This document shows, in pieces, positions 51,051 through 61,343 of a stretch of DNA of 64,000 bases. Source of the DNA: Talpa occidentalis (taxonomy: Eukaryota; Chordata; Mammalia; Eulipotyphla; Talpidae). The stretch lies in contig NW_023601754.1 of the NCBI RefSeq assembly GCF_014898055.3, positions 50,895,013 to 50,959,012 on the forward strand. The letters are read 5' to 3'. The position numbers were made by a program, and so were the translations under genes. Position 1 is the stretch's first letter; each line of letters begins with the position of its first letter. Under the pieces are notes generated by a model. The model was not told the origin of the DNA, searched no databases, and worked only from the letters and a program-made list of their open reading frames with translations.

Positions 51051-51290
<240 letters not shown>

Positions 51291-51556
51291 TCACTGTTCG
51301 TCGTGTGACTTGCTAACTAAAAAGGAGTCACCAGTACGTGGTGGGGGTGGGGGCAAGGGAGGCACGAACAGACTCCTAAGCCAGAGTCGTCACAGATCCC
51401 AGAGTATGCGGAGGGCAGAAAACGCACGAGGGAGGATGCCCTCAGTGGATCAGCGCCAGGGCCAGGGCCGGGGCGGCTGAGGCACCCACGTGAAGTATAA
51501 AACTTGAGGGATCGACCAAAAACACCATACCCAATACAAAAAATAACTTTGTTCCT

Positions 51557-51815
51557 TTTAAAGATTTATTTTTATTATTTATGCACATGAGAACTGGAGT
51601 GCAGGCCAGAGGTGTGGGGGTGAGAGGACTCACCAGAGAGAGTGGGGAGCAGAACAGGCAGACTGAAATCTACTGCTGAGGGGAGCAGCGGGGAGACAGG
51701 AGAGGTCTGCTGCGCCCTGTGGGTCACTCCCTGGCTGGGGATCGAACTCAGGCTGCAGTGGCTGGTGATAGCTTGATAGTGCTGAGACTTAACCCCTTGT
51801 GCCACCAGGGTGTCC
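51557..51815 (-). mobile_element. SINE in C19orf18 intron
   Basis: This full inverted copy runs from TTTTAAAGATTTATTTTTAT to GCCACCAGGGTGTCCC. Confidence 0.88.
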
Positions 51816-52092
51816 CATGGACATAACAATATCTAACGAAAATGAGAGCCATCACTTGGGCCCCTGGTCAGGTTCGCAGTGTTAGGTTCACTCGAGAACA
51901 CCATGTGGGGAGATGCCAGCGCCTGACAACCGTGTCTGTCTGAGAAGCTTAAAAGTTAGTATTTACCTCACTACATGTCATACTTTCTGGCATTTCCCCT
52001 TCGACTCAGTTATATTCTCTACTGTTTTGTTGTTTTTTCATTCTGTCAGCACCCGACGTGAGTATAGTCCATGTTCTAAAAAGTGCTGGTCT

Positions 52093-52362
52093 GGGGCCTC
52101 CCTGGGGGCGCAGGGGTTAAGTCTCAGCACTAGGAAGCCGTCCTCAGCCTGTGCAGCACGAGTTTGCGCCCCAGCCAGGGAGCGACCCACAGGGCGCAGC
52201 AGACCTCTCCTGTCTCCCCGCTGCTCCCCTCAGCAGTGGATCTCAGTGGATCCACCTGTTTTGTTCCCCGCTCTGTCTCTGGGGAGTCCCCTCACACCCC
52301 ACACACCTGGCCTGTACCCCAGTTTTTGTGTGCATAAATAAATCTTTAAAAAAAATTTAAAA
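52093..52362 (+). mobile_element. SINE in C19orf18 intron
   Basis: It runs from GGGGCCTCCCTGGGGGCGCA to AAATCTTTAAAAAAAATTTA. AGTGCTGGTCTG before it and AGCACTGGTCTG after it form an imperfect target-site duplication. Confidence 0.9.
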
Positions 52363-52487
52363 GCACTGGTCTGAAAGTTCATGAGCAAAATAATTTAGTG
52401 ACTGGAAGGATCGTCCATCCCACCGCCGAGCGAGACCCCAGCTGATGTTGTGTCTGCTCCGGCAGGTAAGTCGCCGGGGTCACTTAC

Positions 52488-52590
52488 TATATCACAATGG
52501 CAATGGTGAGCCCGGCTGCCAGGGCGATGCTGAAGACCACACAGGCGACGAGGATCACTTTCACCAGAGCAGGTCTGTGCGGAATCAGTT
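52488..52590 (-). CDS. C19orf18: C19orf18, transmembrane exon
   Basis: This 103-bp exon is read from the acceptor CCCTTTTTAG to the donor GTAAGT. It encodes LIPHRPALVKV and then a strongly hydrophobic helix, ILVACVVFSIALAAGLTIAI, ending in VI and a split Tyr codon. Pro-Ala-Leu-Val-Lys just before the helix and the Arg of YRLAQ just after it fit a single pass with the tail inside the cell. It leaves two bases, completed as TAC by the exon at 51243. Confidence 0.88.
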
Positions 52591-52988
52591 CTAAAAAGGG
52601 AAAGGAAAGGAGTCAAGCTCTTTAGCTGCAGTGCTCCATGAATGTCCTCCATCATTTACCCCACGGGGAAATGGGGCGGGGCTCAGGACCACCCTGAAAA
52701 GGGCACATTCTTAATTCAGGAAACGAGGCCCCACCACCAGGTGGTTCCAGTCCCCCCGCCACTTGTCTGCCTCCTGTCCTGGGCCGCAGCCCCTTCCAGA
52801 CCGCAGGGCCTGCCGTCTGCCCGGCTGCAGGACAGCGACCGCCGCACACGCCCTCGCGCCCTGGCGGCCCAGGAGTGTGGCCCGTCCACGAGAGGATGCA
52901 CAGGCCGACGCAGAGATGGTCCACGCGCCTTCAATCCAGGAGTCCCTGTGCAGGCCCCTCCTTCGCCCCATGAAAACGTTGCTCTTAC

Positions 52989-53024
52989 GGAGGGCGGACT
53001 GAGGTGGAATGTCCTTCCTGTTAG
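52989..53024 (-). CDS. C19orf18: C19orf18, 36-bp exon (probable)
   Basis: A strong acceptor (GTTTTCTTGATTTCAG) and the donor GTAAGA bound 36 bp, a multiple of three, encoding A-NRKDIPPQSAL. It fits the phase between the Thr-rich exon and the transmembrane exon, so it can be used or skipped without a frame change. It has no independent support beyond splice sites and frame. Confidence 0.6.
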
Positions 53025-53199
53025 CTGAAATCAAGAAAACAAATAATAAAGTGGTGTTTGTGAAAGTGGACCAGGAGCGCCTGCCAGAGGGGAAGGGGAG
53101 CTGGGGCGAGAGGAAGGCAGGCCCAGCGGCCCGTGGCGGCAAGCCCATGGGGTGGGGGTGACACTTACTACACGGTGGTCTAAGTCAGCGTGACCTCGA

Positions 53200-53390
53200 T
53201 GAAAAAAATGCAATTAAAAATAAGAACGGGGGGGGGGGCGGGGAAAGGAAGGATTAGTGTCAAAATAAGGGGGGGTGCAATTGTATGGGGACGGTAACCA
53301 AAATGAAAATGCAGACATTGTGCAAAGATGAAAAAAGATGTAAGAATTATATACAATAAAATATTTAAATTAAAAAAAAAAAAAAAAGAA
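53200..53390 (+). mobile_element. L1-type 3' end, truncated
   Basis: A G-rich purine tract (GGGGGGGGGGGCGGGGAAAG at 53227) is followed by TGCAATTGTATGGGGACGG, AATAAAATATTTAAATT and a poly(A) of about 15. The TGCAATTGTATGGGG core also occurs at 2310-2460 on the - strand. This is the layout of an L1 3' UTR and tail. Confidence 0.6.
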
Positions 53391-53805
53391 CAGAAGAGCA
53401 CACTGCACACAGAATGCAGCCGCTCCCCCGTCTGGACGTGGCCTCCCTCGTTTCTGCCCCTTCGCTGGCACAGGATGGGAAGGTCGGAACTGAGCTGAAA
53501 AGGCCGCAAGGGTCACACCTTCTGGGGTCAGCCTGGCTCCGTGCGAGGGAGCGGCAAGTGGCTAAGGGTGGGGTCGATGTGGCCTCTGCGATTCCTTCTG
53601 CTTTTCTGTTCCCAAATTTTCATAATGAAATACCGAGAAAAGGGTGGTGGGTTACAGTCTCCACGCAAGAGCACGTAGCCCGGCTCGGGGCTCGCGGCAG
53701 GAAGGCCCCTGGGAGGCCAGGACCAAGGCCGGGCAGCGCTGCGGCTGCAGCTTCACTTAAAGGCTCAGGAGAGACAGGCCCGGAGGGCCTGGAGGGCCAG
53801 GAAGG

Positions 53806-54011
53806 TGTCCGCAGCCTCTGCAGCACGTTCCTTCCCCGGCCAGGGAGCGACCCACAGGGGCAGCAGACTCTCCTGTCGCCCCGCTGCTCCCCTCAGCAGT
53901 CGATCTGCCTGTGCTGCTCCCCGCTCTGTCTCTGGCGAACCCTCTCGCCCCCGCCCCTCTGGCCTGCACCCGGCTCTTGTGTGCATCGATAAATACAGCT
54001 TTAAAAAAAAG
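53806..54011 (+). mobile_element. SINE, head truncated
   Basis: The copy starts in the body (GCAGCCTCTGCAGCACG), keeps the central and 3' parts with small deletions, and ends CAGCTTTAAAAAAAAG. Confidence 0.82.
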
Positions 54012-55200
54012 AGGGGCCCGGAGCCAGAAGGGCCTGGAAGCTGCCTGAGGCACTTGGCCATGGTGTGGGGAGCAGAGGGGCAGCTCTTGCCTGGTGGGGA
54101 GGGGGTCTCGCTTGTCCGGGGTGGGGGGGACGCTGGCGTGTTTGGTGTCAGCACGAATGTCCTTCGCAGCCGACGTGCGGAGGGAGAGGGGAGGCCCGGG
54201 CCGCGGGCGGGAGGCGTGTGGGCGCCAGGGGGACGCGCCGCGGGAGCGAGGAGGCTTCCTGGACGCGCGGCTGCGGCGCCTGTGGGCCCAGGTCTGCTGT
54301 CCCGGGAGCTCTGCCCCGGGGCCGAACCCGACACGCGGCCTCCCGGGCTGGCCCCGCTCCAGCGCCGCAGCCCCGGCCGGCCCTCCCCGCGCGAGCCGGG
54401 AGCCCGCAGCCCGCTCGCCCTTGCAGCCCGGGCACCCTGGGGCGTCTGCAGCCCGCTCGCCCCTGCAGCCCGGGCACCCTGGGGCGTCTGCGAGCCCCGA
54501 CCTGGCTGCCCGCGGAGCCGTCGCCTCGCAGGCCGCGCCCCTCCCTCCCCCGGCGGCCGCCCGGTCAGCGTGGAGATGGGGCCGGGGGGACTCCACGACT
54601 TCCATGGGGGCGAGGCCCGGGTCGTGGGGGCCGCTGGAGGCCCCGGATCTGACCCGACCTGCCGACCCAGGCGTGAGCCCGCCCAGGCCCGCGGCCCCCA
54701 GCGCCGGCGCAGGGGACTTGCCTTGTAGACGCAGGAACGAGGGGGGCTCGAGGGGGCTGGGCCGGTCGGGCCCTCCGTGAGGGCTTTGCCCACAAAGCCG
54801 CCCAGCGGGGAGACTGGCAGCCTGGGCACCCCTGCCCCGGGCACGGCCTGGCCAGGCCCAGGACTTACTGGCTGCCGCTGGGGGCGCCGTGGCCTCGCCG
54901 GGGCTGGAGGTGACGGAAGGAGGGAGCAGGAGAGGCTTCGGGTGGACCCAAGAATCCGTCCCGCCGGGCCTGCTGGCGCACCCCGGGCCTGGCCACGCGG
55001 GCCTGTCACAGCCATCCTTCCCTCCCGCAGAGAGGCCTCTCAGGGTCCCGGGTGGGCCGCTGGGGGGACCTCGCAGCCCAGCCGGGCGTCCGTCGTCTCC
55101 GTCTCTGTGGTGCCAGGGCCGCCTCCCTCGGGGCTCAGGACGCGCAGCACAGGAGACACAGCGCGAGGCAGCCACGCAGCACAGCGCCCGGGACGGGCCG
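54012..55200. other. C19orf18: GC-rich intron segment of C19orf18
   Basis: The stretch is CpG- and GC-rich, with long frames on both strands that show no protein family and no codon conservation signal I can judge. It lies in the intron between the Thr-rich exon and the 36-bp exon. It includes a 42-bp tandem duplication. Confidence 0.5.
54410..54493. repeat. 42-bp tandem duplication
   Basis: Two adjacent 42-bp units (54410-54451 and 54452-54493) differ by about one base (CGCCCTTGCAG against CGCCCCTGCAG). Confidence 0.88.
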
Positions 55201-55304
55201 CGCCTGCCGGCCGTGCTGCTTTATGTCCTGCTCCTGAGAAACAGGAGGAAAGCGCCTTGGGGGGGTGGATCTGGGAGCCCCGACTGCCCGGCAGGACAAC
55301 CCAC

Positions 55305-55610
55305 CTCTGGGTCCTGAGAAAGTCTTTTCATTCCAAAGAATCCAGGTCTCCTCAGAGCGGCGCAGGGCTTGGGTGGTGGTCTCCTCGGAGGTGAGCTGGG
55401 CCTGGGTGGTGGTCTCCTCGGAGGTGAGCTGGGCCTCAGTGGGGGTGTTACTGGAGGTGAGCTGGGCCCAGGTGGTGGTCTCCGTGGAGGTGAGCTGGGC
55501 CCGGGTGGTGGTTGTCTCCGTGGAAGTGAGCTGGGCCTTGGTGGTGGTTGTCTCCCTGGAGCGGCGCTGGGCCTGGGTTGCGTTGATGGGTGACAGTGGC
55601 TGCTTGTGGC
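55305..55610 (-). CDS. C19orf18: C19orf18, Thr-rich repeat exon
   Basis: This 306-bp exon (102 codons) is read from the acceptor TTTCCTTTTAAG to the donor GTGGGT. The phase fits the signal-peptide exon before and the small exon after. It encodes GHKQPLSPINATQ, with an N-glycosylation sequon (NAT), then about six imperfect repeats of 11-12 residues on the theme AQLTSTETTTT, and ends ETWILWNEKTFSGPR. This is the extracellular part. The density of Thr and Ser suggests heavy O-glycosylation, like a mucin stalk. The reading frame is open through all units. Confidence 0.82.
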
Positions 55611-55722
55611 CTTAAAAGGAAACGGGGGGCAGTGAGAAGTAACCACCCCATTTTACTCCCCCAAGCAAGTAGACACTCACGGTTGACGCCCCCACGAAGC
55701 TCTGCCTGTGGTCTGCACTCAC

Positions 55723-55828
55723 CTGCTATGGGCAAGCAGAGGCAGAGGGGAAGCTCTGTCAGCAGCAAGAGCAAGAGGGGCAGTGCGGGGGTGGCCTGGT
55801 CCCTCGCAGGACCACGGGCAGCCACCAT
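55723..55828 (-). CDS. C19orf18: C19orf18, signal-peptide exon
   Basis: ATG at 55826-55828 is in a good context (CCCCATGG). It opens MVAARGPARDQATP, followed by the hydrophobic ALPLLLLLLTELPLCLCLP and IAG, a typical signal peptide. The donor GTGAGT follows at 55722. The exon leaves one base, completed as Gly in the next exon. The hydrophobic stretch LPLCLCLP resembles the human N-terminus as I remember it. Confidence 0.82.
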
Positions 55829-56283
55829 GGGGCCAAAAGGGAACAGTCAGCCCCCCGTGGCACCAGGTTGCTGAGGAACCAAGGAGCTCTGCTCCTGACA
55901 GAATGTTGGGGTCCTGACTTGGGGCCCCAGTATGAGGTCACTGGCCTCCAGAAATTCTGCCCCGGAATGCTTGACTGGACTGTCCCATGCCCCATGGGCA
56001 CTGCTGTCTTTGGGGCTGGCTCGGGGGACTGACCTCCCCATGGTCACTACGGTCTTGCCCGGTCATGTTCATAGGGTAATGAACACCTGAGTCTTGACAC
56101 AGTTCTTCTATTCCGTGCACCAGCCCAGCCACAGGAGTCCTTGCAAGCCAAGACCCCACTGTGAAAAAATAAAATAAGGGAAGTCTTAAAAAAGGGAAAA
56201 CTACACAAATAGACAAAACAGAACACCACTGTGGGTTCGTGATGCCTGCACATGTGAGGCGTATCAGGTTAAGGTAGGAGGAT
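55829..56283. other. upstream of C19orf18, nothing recognised
   Basis: This should hold the 5' UTR and promoter of the - strand gene. It is not a CpG island and no clear TATA or known motif cluster is visible. The A-rich CAAAACAGAAC region near 56160-56225 is not assigned. Confidence 0.4.
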
Positions 56284-56293
56284 TAGGGCAAGA

Positions 56294-56587
56294 TTTTTTT
56301 TTTTTTAATGCATGAGATTTTTTAAAAAATATTTATTTTTATTTATACAAGAGCTGGGGTACAGGCCAGAAGTGCGGGAGGGTGAGAGGATTCACCAGAG
56401 ACAGAGTAGTGAACAGAACAGGCAGACTGACCGAAATCCACTGCTGAGGGGAGCAGCGGGGGGACAGGAGAGGTCTGCTGCGCCATGTGGGTTTCTCCCT
56501 GGCCAGCCGGGAATCGAACCAGCACTGCACAGGCTGCAGACAGCTTCACAGTGCTGCGCTCAACCCGCTGCGCCACTGGGGAGGCCC
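56294..56587 (-). mobile_element. SINE with 10-bp target-site duplication
   Basis: This full inverted copy is flanked by TAGGGCAAGA at 56284-56293 and 56588-56597. Confidence 0.93.
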
Positions 56588-56704
56588 TAGGGCAAGAATG
56601 AAACCTCTGAAATAGCGACAGCAAAGCAGGAGCCTAGATGGAGGCTCGAATGGCTGCCCACTGCCTGGGCTCTGAGACCAGAGAGCCGACAAAAAGGCCC
56701 GAAA

Positions 56705-56971
56705 GGGGCCTCCCTGGTGGCACAAGGGGTTAAGATGCAACCTATGAAGCATCCGTAGCCACCGCAGCCTGAGTTCCATCCCCAGCCGGGGAGCTGCCCA
56801 CAGGGCGCAGCAGACCTCTCCTGTCTCCCCGCTGCTCGCCTCAGCAGTGGATTTCAGTAGATCTGCATGTTCTGCTCCCCGTTCTGTCTCTGGTGAATCC
56901 TCTCACCGTGGCCCCCCCATCTCTGGCCTGTACCCCAGTTCTTGTATGCATAAATAAATCTTTAAAAAAAA
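56705..56971 (+). mobile_element. SINE with target-site duplication
   Basis: It runs from GGGGCCTCCCTGGTGGCACA to a 12-A tail. AAAAAGGCCC flanks it at 56691-56700 and 56972-56981. Confidence 0.92.
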
Positions 56972-56981
56972 AAAAAGGCCC

Positions 56982-57571
56982 AAAAAGCCAAAAACCAAAA
57001 CCTAGGACTGTAGCAGTACAATAGCCACACAACAGGAGGCCTATGGGCTAAAGCCTAACAAAGGACAGGGCCAGATCAGAGCACAATTCACTGTCTGTGG
57101 GTCTCACCAGTGCACAGTTGCGAGACTGGGGCCTCCAGGAACAACCACACAGGGTTTATTTTACAAATAGGAGACAAACAGCTCGCTGTGGCCACACATG
57201 GCAGTTGCCTGACCCAGACAGAATCAGTGATGGTCATGACCGGTCACCAGGACTCTGGACAGCCTGGCCAGTGTGATGGTCACTACTGGCCGCTCAGACG
57301 CCCAGTGTCACAGCCTTTTGTGAGTTGTTGGGCGATGCCAGCAACAAATAGGTCTCTGAGATGCGAAGCCCGGGGCCTCTGGGGTTCCCTTCAGGCAACA
57401 TCAGAGGCAGGACCGAGAGGCCGGGTCCGTGACAGAGCCCCGGCTTCTCCTCCTTGGGGGGTGGGGGGAAGGGGAGGGCATGGCGGCTGCTGGATGCTGT
57501 TTTTCCTCTTTTCTCAAAGGCCAGGAGCAGAGTCTTCCCCTTTCCCTCCGGAGAACAGAACCGTTTTTGTT
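56982..57571. other. spacer, nothing recognised
   Basis: I see no gene or named repeat. Confidence 0.5.
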
Positions 57572-57815
57572 TTCTAAATATTTATGTACACATACAAGAA
57601 CCAGGGTGCAGGCCAGAGTTGGGGGGGCGGGTGAGAGGACTCACCAGAGACAGAGTGGGGGGCAGAACAGGCAGGCTGAGGAAACCCACGGCTGAGGGGA
57701 GCAGCGGGGAGACACGAGAGGTCTGCTGCGGCCTATGGCCATCTCCGCTGGCGTCCAGGATGGAACCCGCGCTCAGGAGCCGCAGGCAGCGTCACGGCGC
57801 GCTCCACCCGGAACG
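57572..57815 (-). mobile_element. SINE, diverged
   Basis: It runs from TTCTAAATATTTATGTACAC to the decayed head near GCGCTCCACCC. The final GGGGAGGCC is not recognisable. Confidence 0.8.
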
Positions 57816-57834
57816 CCTGGAGCCCCCTGACCCG

Positions 57835-58400
57835 GGGCGTCATTGCTCCTCTAAAGCGCCGCTCTCAGTTCCCGCCCACCCTGGCTTATATCTGCTTTCA
57901 GGGTGCCCCACCCGCAAGTCTGATTGGACCATTTTTCAATCCTATAGCTAATTGGACTATTTTGAACCAATCAGCTCATCGCTCACACCCGATTGGTCCA
58001 TTCCCTGATTCAGGAATTGCCAGTTAAATAAAAGGGCTCTGAGGCGCGAAGGCCGCAACCGACTAGTGGTGCAGCCCAAGGGAAAGACTGTTTCTGCGCC
58101 TGCCGGCTCCCGCGGCCGAGGCAGCCGGGTTCAGGTAACTCTTCCACCAGACTCCCCCAAATCCAGAGGTGCCTGACCTGCCCTCTTGGTTCACTCCAAC
58201 AAAGTGGGGTCCCTAGTTGCAAATGGGGTTCCAAACCCTTGGGAATGCCTAACAGGACTCTTCCTAGTTGTCACCATCATTAAAGTTTGCCTTTGGTGCT
58301 TGGTCAGCCACCCTAGCTGCCGCTAACAGCCTCGTGTCACCCCTCGTGGTCAGGACCATCAAAGGTCCAGCACTGCAAGGCCGAGCGGGCTGTGACTGTT
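57835..58400 (+). mobile_element. probable solitary LTR of an endogenous retrovirus
   Basis: Four CCAAT-type boxes lie within 75 bp (GATTGG 57922, ATTGG 57951, CCAAT 57967, GATTGG 57991). A TATA-like TTAAATAAAA follows at 58024-58033 and an ATTAAA signal at 58279-58284. This spacing is that of a U3-R-U5 long terminal repeat. No retroviral gene lies on either side. The exact ends and family are not known. Confidence 0.5.
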
Positions 58401-59420
58401 CACATATAACATACACGCTGCAGGTGTACGAAATAACGATCCATTAGTTGTATATATTGAATGATGATCACAATCAGCCTATTTAACATATCATCTTTTG
58501 ATGAGAACTATTTTTTTCTGCACTGGGCATCTTTGTTTTGCTCCTGATCTTCGAGGAGAAGTTTTCGGGGTTTTGTCAGTATTGTATTGGCTACGGGTGT
58601 GTGATAGTTGGCTTCATTATGTGAGGTCATTTCCGCCTGTTCCTCTTGTGAGTGTACCTGGACTGACCAGCACCCAGCAGAACACAGAAGTGTTCATCGC
58701 ACCATTTACTGTAACGAAAAGTTTGTGGAGCCAATAGTGTCTACAACTGGTGAGTGATGAGCAAAAGCTGTGGTGCATCCGTATTAGAGAATGTTATTCA
58801 TGCCTGCAGGGGGCCAAGCCTGATTTGCTATCACACCAGTGAGCCAGGAAGACATTATGCTACGTGAAAGAAGACAGAAGCCAAAACCCACAAAACCTTC
58901 CATTTATATGAATGTCCAAACCAGGCAAATTCACAGATCACTGGTTGCCAAGACCTGGGGGTGGGGGAGGGAGGGAGGGAGGGAGGGCGGGGGGGAGGGT
59001 GTAACTGCTAGAGGGGGCTTGTGGAGTGAAATATCCCGGATGTAGAGCAGGGCGACTGATGCATGAATTTATGAACATACTGAAACTTCGGAAAGGCTAA
59101 TGCCATGCTCTGCGGTATCTTACCAAAGCGGCTGTCTCTAAAGTACGTCACTTTTAGAGTAGCGTCAGGTTTATAGCACCATATACCCTCTGCCTGCCCC
59201 CCACAAATGCACAGCCTCCTCCACTATCAACACCCCACCGCAGACAGGCGTTTGTTACGACTGAGGAACCTGCACGGAGGCAGCATAACCAGATCCACTG
59301 CGCTGCACCCATCCACCCCCTGCCTCCCGAGCGGCAAACACCCATCTTTCTACTGGGCCTCAGTCTCCCCGTTTCCAGGATGCCGCGGGGCAGGACTCAA
59401 GAGTACTGTGAGGATCGACA
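58400..59420. mobile_element. old L1 fragments, with a GGGA repeat
   Basis: Positions 58640-59060 follow L1 3' sequence in the + sense: GAATGTTATTCATGCCTGC, then GAAGACATTATGCTACGTGA and TTTATATGAATGTCCAAACC. A GGGAGGGAGGGAGGGAGGG run lies near 58967. Positions 59150-59330 resemble another L1-derived piece (ACCATATACCCTCTGCCTGC, CTCCACTATCAACACC). Confidence 0.6.
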
Positions 59421-59429
59421 CACAGGAAC

Positions 59430-60680
59430 CCCATTTAAACGAGGTCGGGAGGCGGAACAGTTCCCCCGCAAGTGCGCACGTGCTGAGGGGAGGAAGAAGG
59501 GGGTCCTCCGGCACAGGCGCGCCCCCAAACAGTGGGGGAGGGCCGGCTCTGGCGCTCGGGACACGTGTGTCTGGACAACAGTCCTTTCTCAAGTGCCGCT
59601 TCTCGGGGCGGATTGCATGAAGCCGTTCCGTGGGTGAAAGAACCGGCTGTTTCTGTTCGTCGAGGCGGGCAATGAGCAGGTGCTGCGGGCGACGCGGGGC
59701 GGCGCGCGGGGCTCCTTACTGGGCGTTTCCTCCACGCTCCGACTAACGCCCTTCCGGGCCGACGCGCCCCGCAGCAGCCGCTACGGAACGGGAGGGGCGT
59801 GTGCGCCGTCGGGCCCGGACCGTCCGCCCGTCTTCCTCCTCCCCGGCGACGCAAAGGTGAGTCCCCGGGGTATGCCGCGGGCCCAGCGCCTCTAACGCCC
59901 TCCCACGACATTAAACTTTCTGCGTTTGCAAAACGAGGCCCCGCCGCTGACGAGGCCCACCCACCGCCGCGGCGATCACCCGCAAACGCCCGACTCCCAG
60001 AGACGCCCCTCGGGGCGGGACTGGCCTCCGGCCGCGCCGGGCGTTGTAGTCTCGGCTCCGGATGCCTCGCGGCCTCGCCGAGCCAGACCGCAGCCGCTGG
60101 ACTACAACTCCCAGGATGCCGCGCGACTGTCCCGTGCCACCACGTTCCCCAGGGAAGCGCGCGCTCCCGGCCGCCCCGCGCGCCATTGGTCCGAGGTGCG
60201 CCGCGGTGCCTTCTGGGCGCTGTAGTCCGAGCTGCAGGCGCTCCGCGGCCGCGTGGGGGCGGGGCCGGGCCGGAGCGCTGCGACTCCCCGCGGGCTGCGC
60301 CGCCCCGTTTCCTAGGTAACAAGTTGGACGCCGTCGGGACGGGGGCGGCGGGTCCCTCGGGCGCCGGCTGGACGGGCGAGGGCGGCGGAACTGACGGGGG
60401 AACTCGCGAGGAGGGGCAGGGCGAGGAGGGGCGGGAGGACGCGCGCCGCCGGGTCGCGTCTCCCAGGGGAGCTACGGGCTGAGCATCCGGCCCTGAGGGG
60501 CCGCGTCGACGGCCGGGAGGGCGGGGCCGCGGGGAGCAGCCCCGGACGCACTTGGGGACGGGGGTCGCTCTCCCCGCCAGACACCACGCGGGCCCCCGCG
60601 CGACTGTGAGGGGCTCGGGGGCCAAGACCCCGAGAACCGGTCGGACGGCCGCGCGCGGTCAGCGTCAGGTGGGCCTGGGG
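59430..60680. promoter_or_regulatory. orphan CpG island with promoter motifs
   Basis: The island lies between the 5' end of C19orf18 and the 3' end of ZNF606. The exact motif ACTACAACTCCC lies at 60101-60112. Two near-matches on the other strand lie at 60039-60050 (ACTACAACGCCC) and 60215-60226 (ACTACAGCGCCC), with a CCAAT box in reverse (ATTGG) near 60185. A strong donor, AAAG|GTGAGT, lies at 59856/59857 on the + strand. These are signs of a bidirectional promoter, but no coding exon follows that I can identify. Confidence 0.6.
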
Positions 60681-61330
60681 TCCTGGCGGGAAGGCGGCGG
60701 GGGCGCGGCCGGGCCAGAAGGGGGCCCGTCTGTGGCTCTGCCAGGGTCTGGGGGACCAGGCCACGCCCCCGGCCACCAGCCCTGCGGGAAGCCAGTGACT
60801 TGGGGGGTGACGCCGCATCAGCCCTGGGGGTGGGGGGGCCTCCCGCAGCGCCTCAGGAGCCACATGACATTGGGCTTTTACCAGATACCCTGGAGACCAC
60901 CCGGGAAGGCCCCGGCCCCCACAGCCCTCCCTGAGGGAATCGGGGAGTCTGTGAGCTGGAGGGGCGCCTGGTGCTCCCCCTTCCCCGTGAGCACGCGCAG
61001 GCGGACAGGCCAGCGCTCCCACAGAGTCCTCCCCGCAAGCTGCTGGCCACCGAGCGCAAGGTGGGGCCCACAGGCGGGGCTGCCGCCATCGCCCCTCGCG
61101 GGCACCCCATCCCTTCAGCGAGGCCTCAGACGTGCAGACCCTCCAGGGACTCTGCCGGCCCACGCTGCAGTCGTCCTTGGGGCCACTGGTGGGGACACTG
61201 TAGGGAGCCCCAAACCCACAAAATACAGCGGCTCCAGCCTCAGACGTCACAGCCCAGAGGGAGCCGAGAGTAGTGTTACCAGAAACCCTTCAGGGCGGTC
61301 AGGGAACTTACTCTCAAGGCTTAGGAATTT
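60681..61330. other. GC-rich flank of orphan CpG island
   Basis: There are long frames on both strands, but none resembles a known family. It may hold non-coding exons. Confidence 0.4.
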
Positions 61331-61337
61331 CTTGCTT

Positions 61338-61343
61338 TTTATT
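61338..61343 (-). terminator. ZNF606: candidate polyadenylation signal of ZNF606
   Basis: TTTATT on the + strand is AATAAA in the sense of ZNF606, about 1.16 kb after its stop codon. Confidence 0.4.

Noticed and set aside
53757..55175. Long - strand frame (472 codons) in the GC-rich C19orf18 intron
   Set aside because: It runs through a SINE and a tandem duplication and shows no family motif. The real exons of this gene are in other frames on both sides.
55352..55576. CRISPR-like regular repeats
   Set aside because: The repeats are imperfect, have no unique spacers, lie in frame in a coding exon, and the genome is mammalian.
59435..60625. - strand frame of 396 codons in the orphan CpG island
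   Set aside because: Arg/Pro-rich composition without a family, as in the other islands. It is kept only as a promoter candidate.
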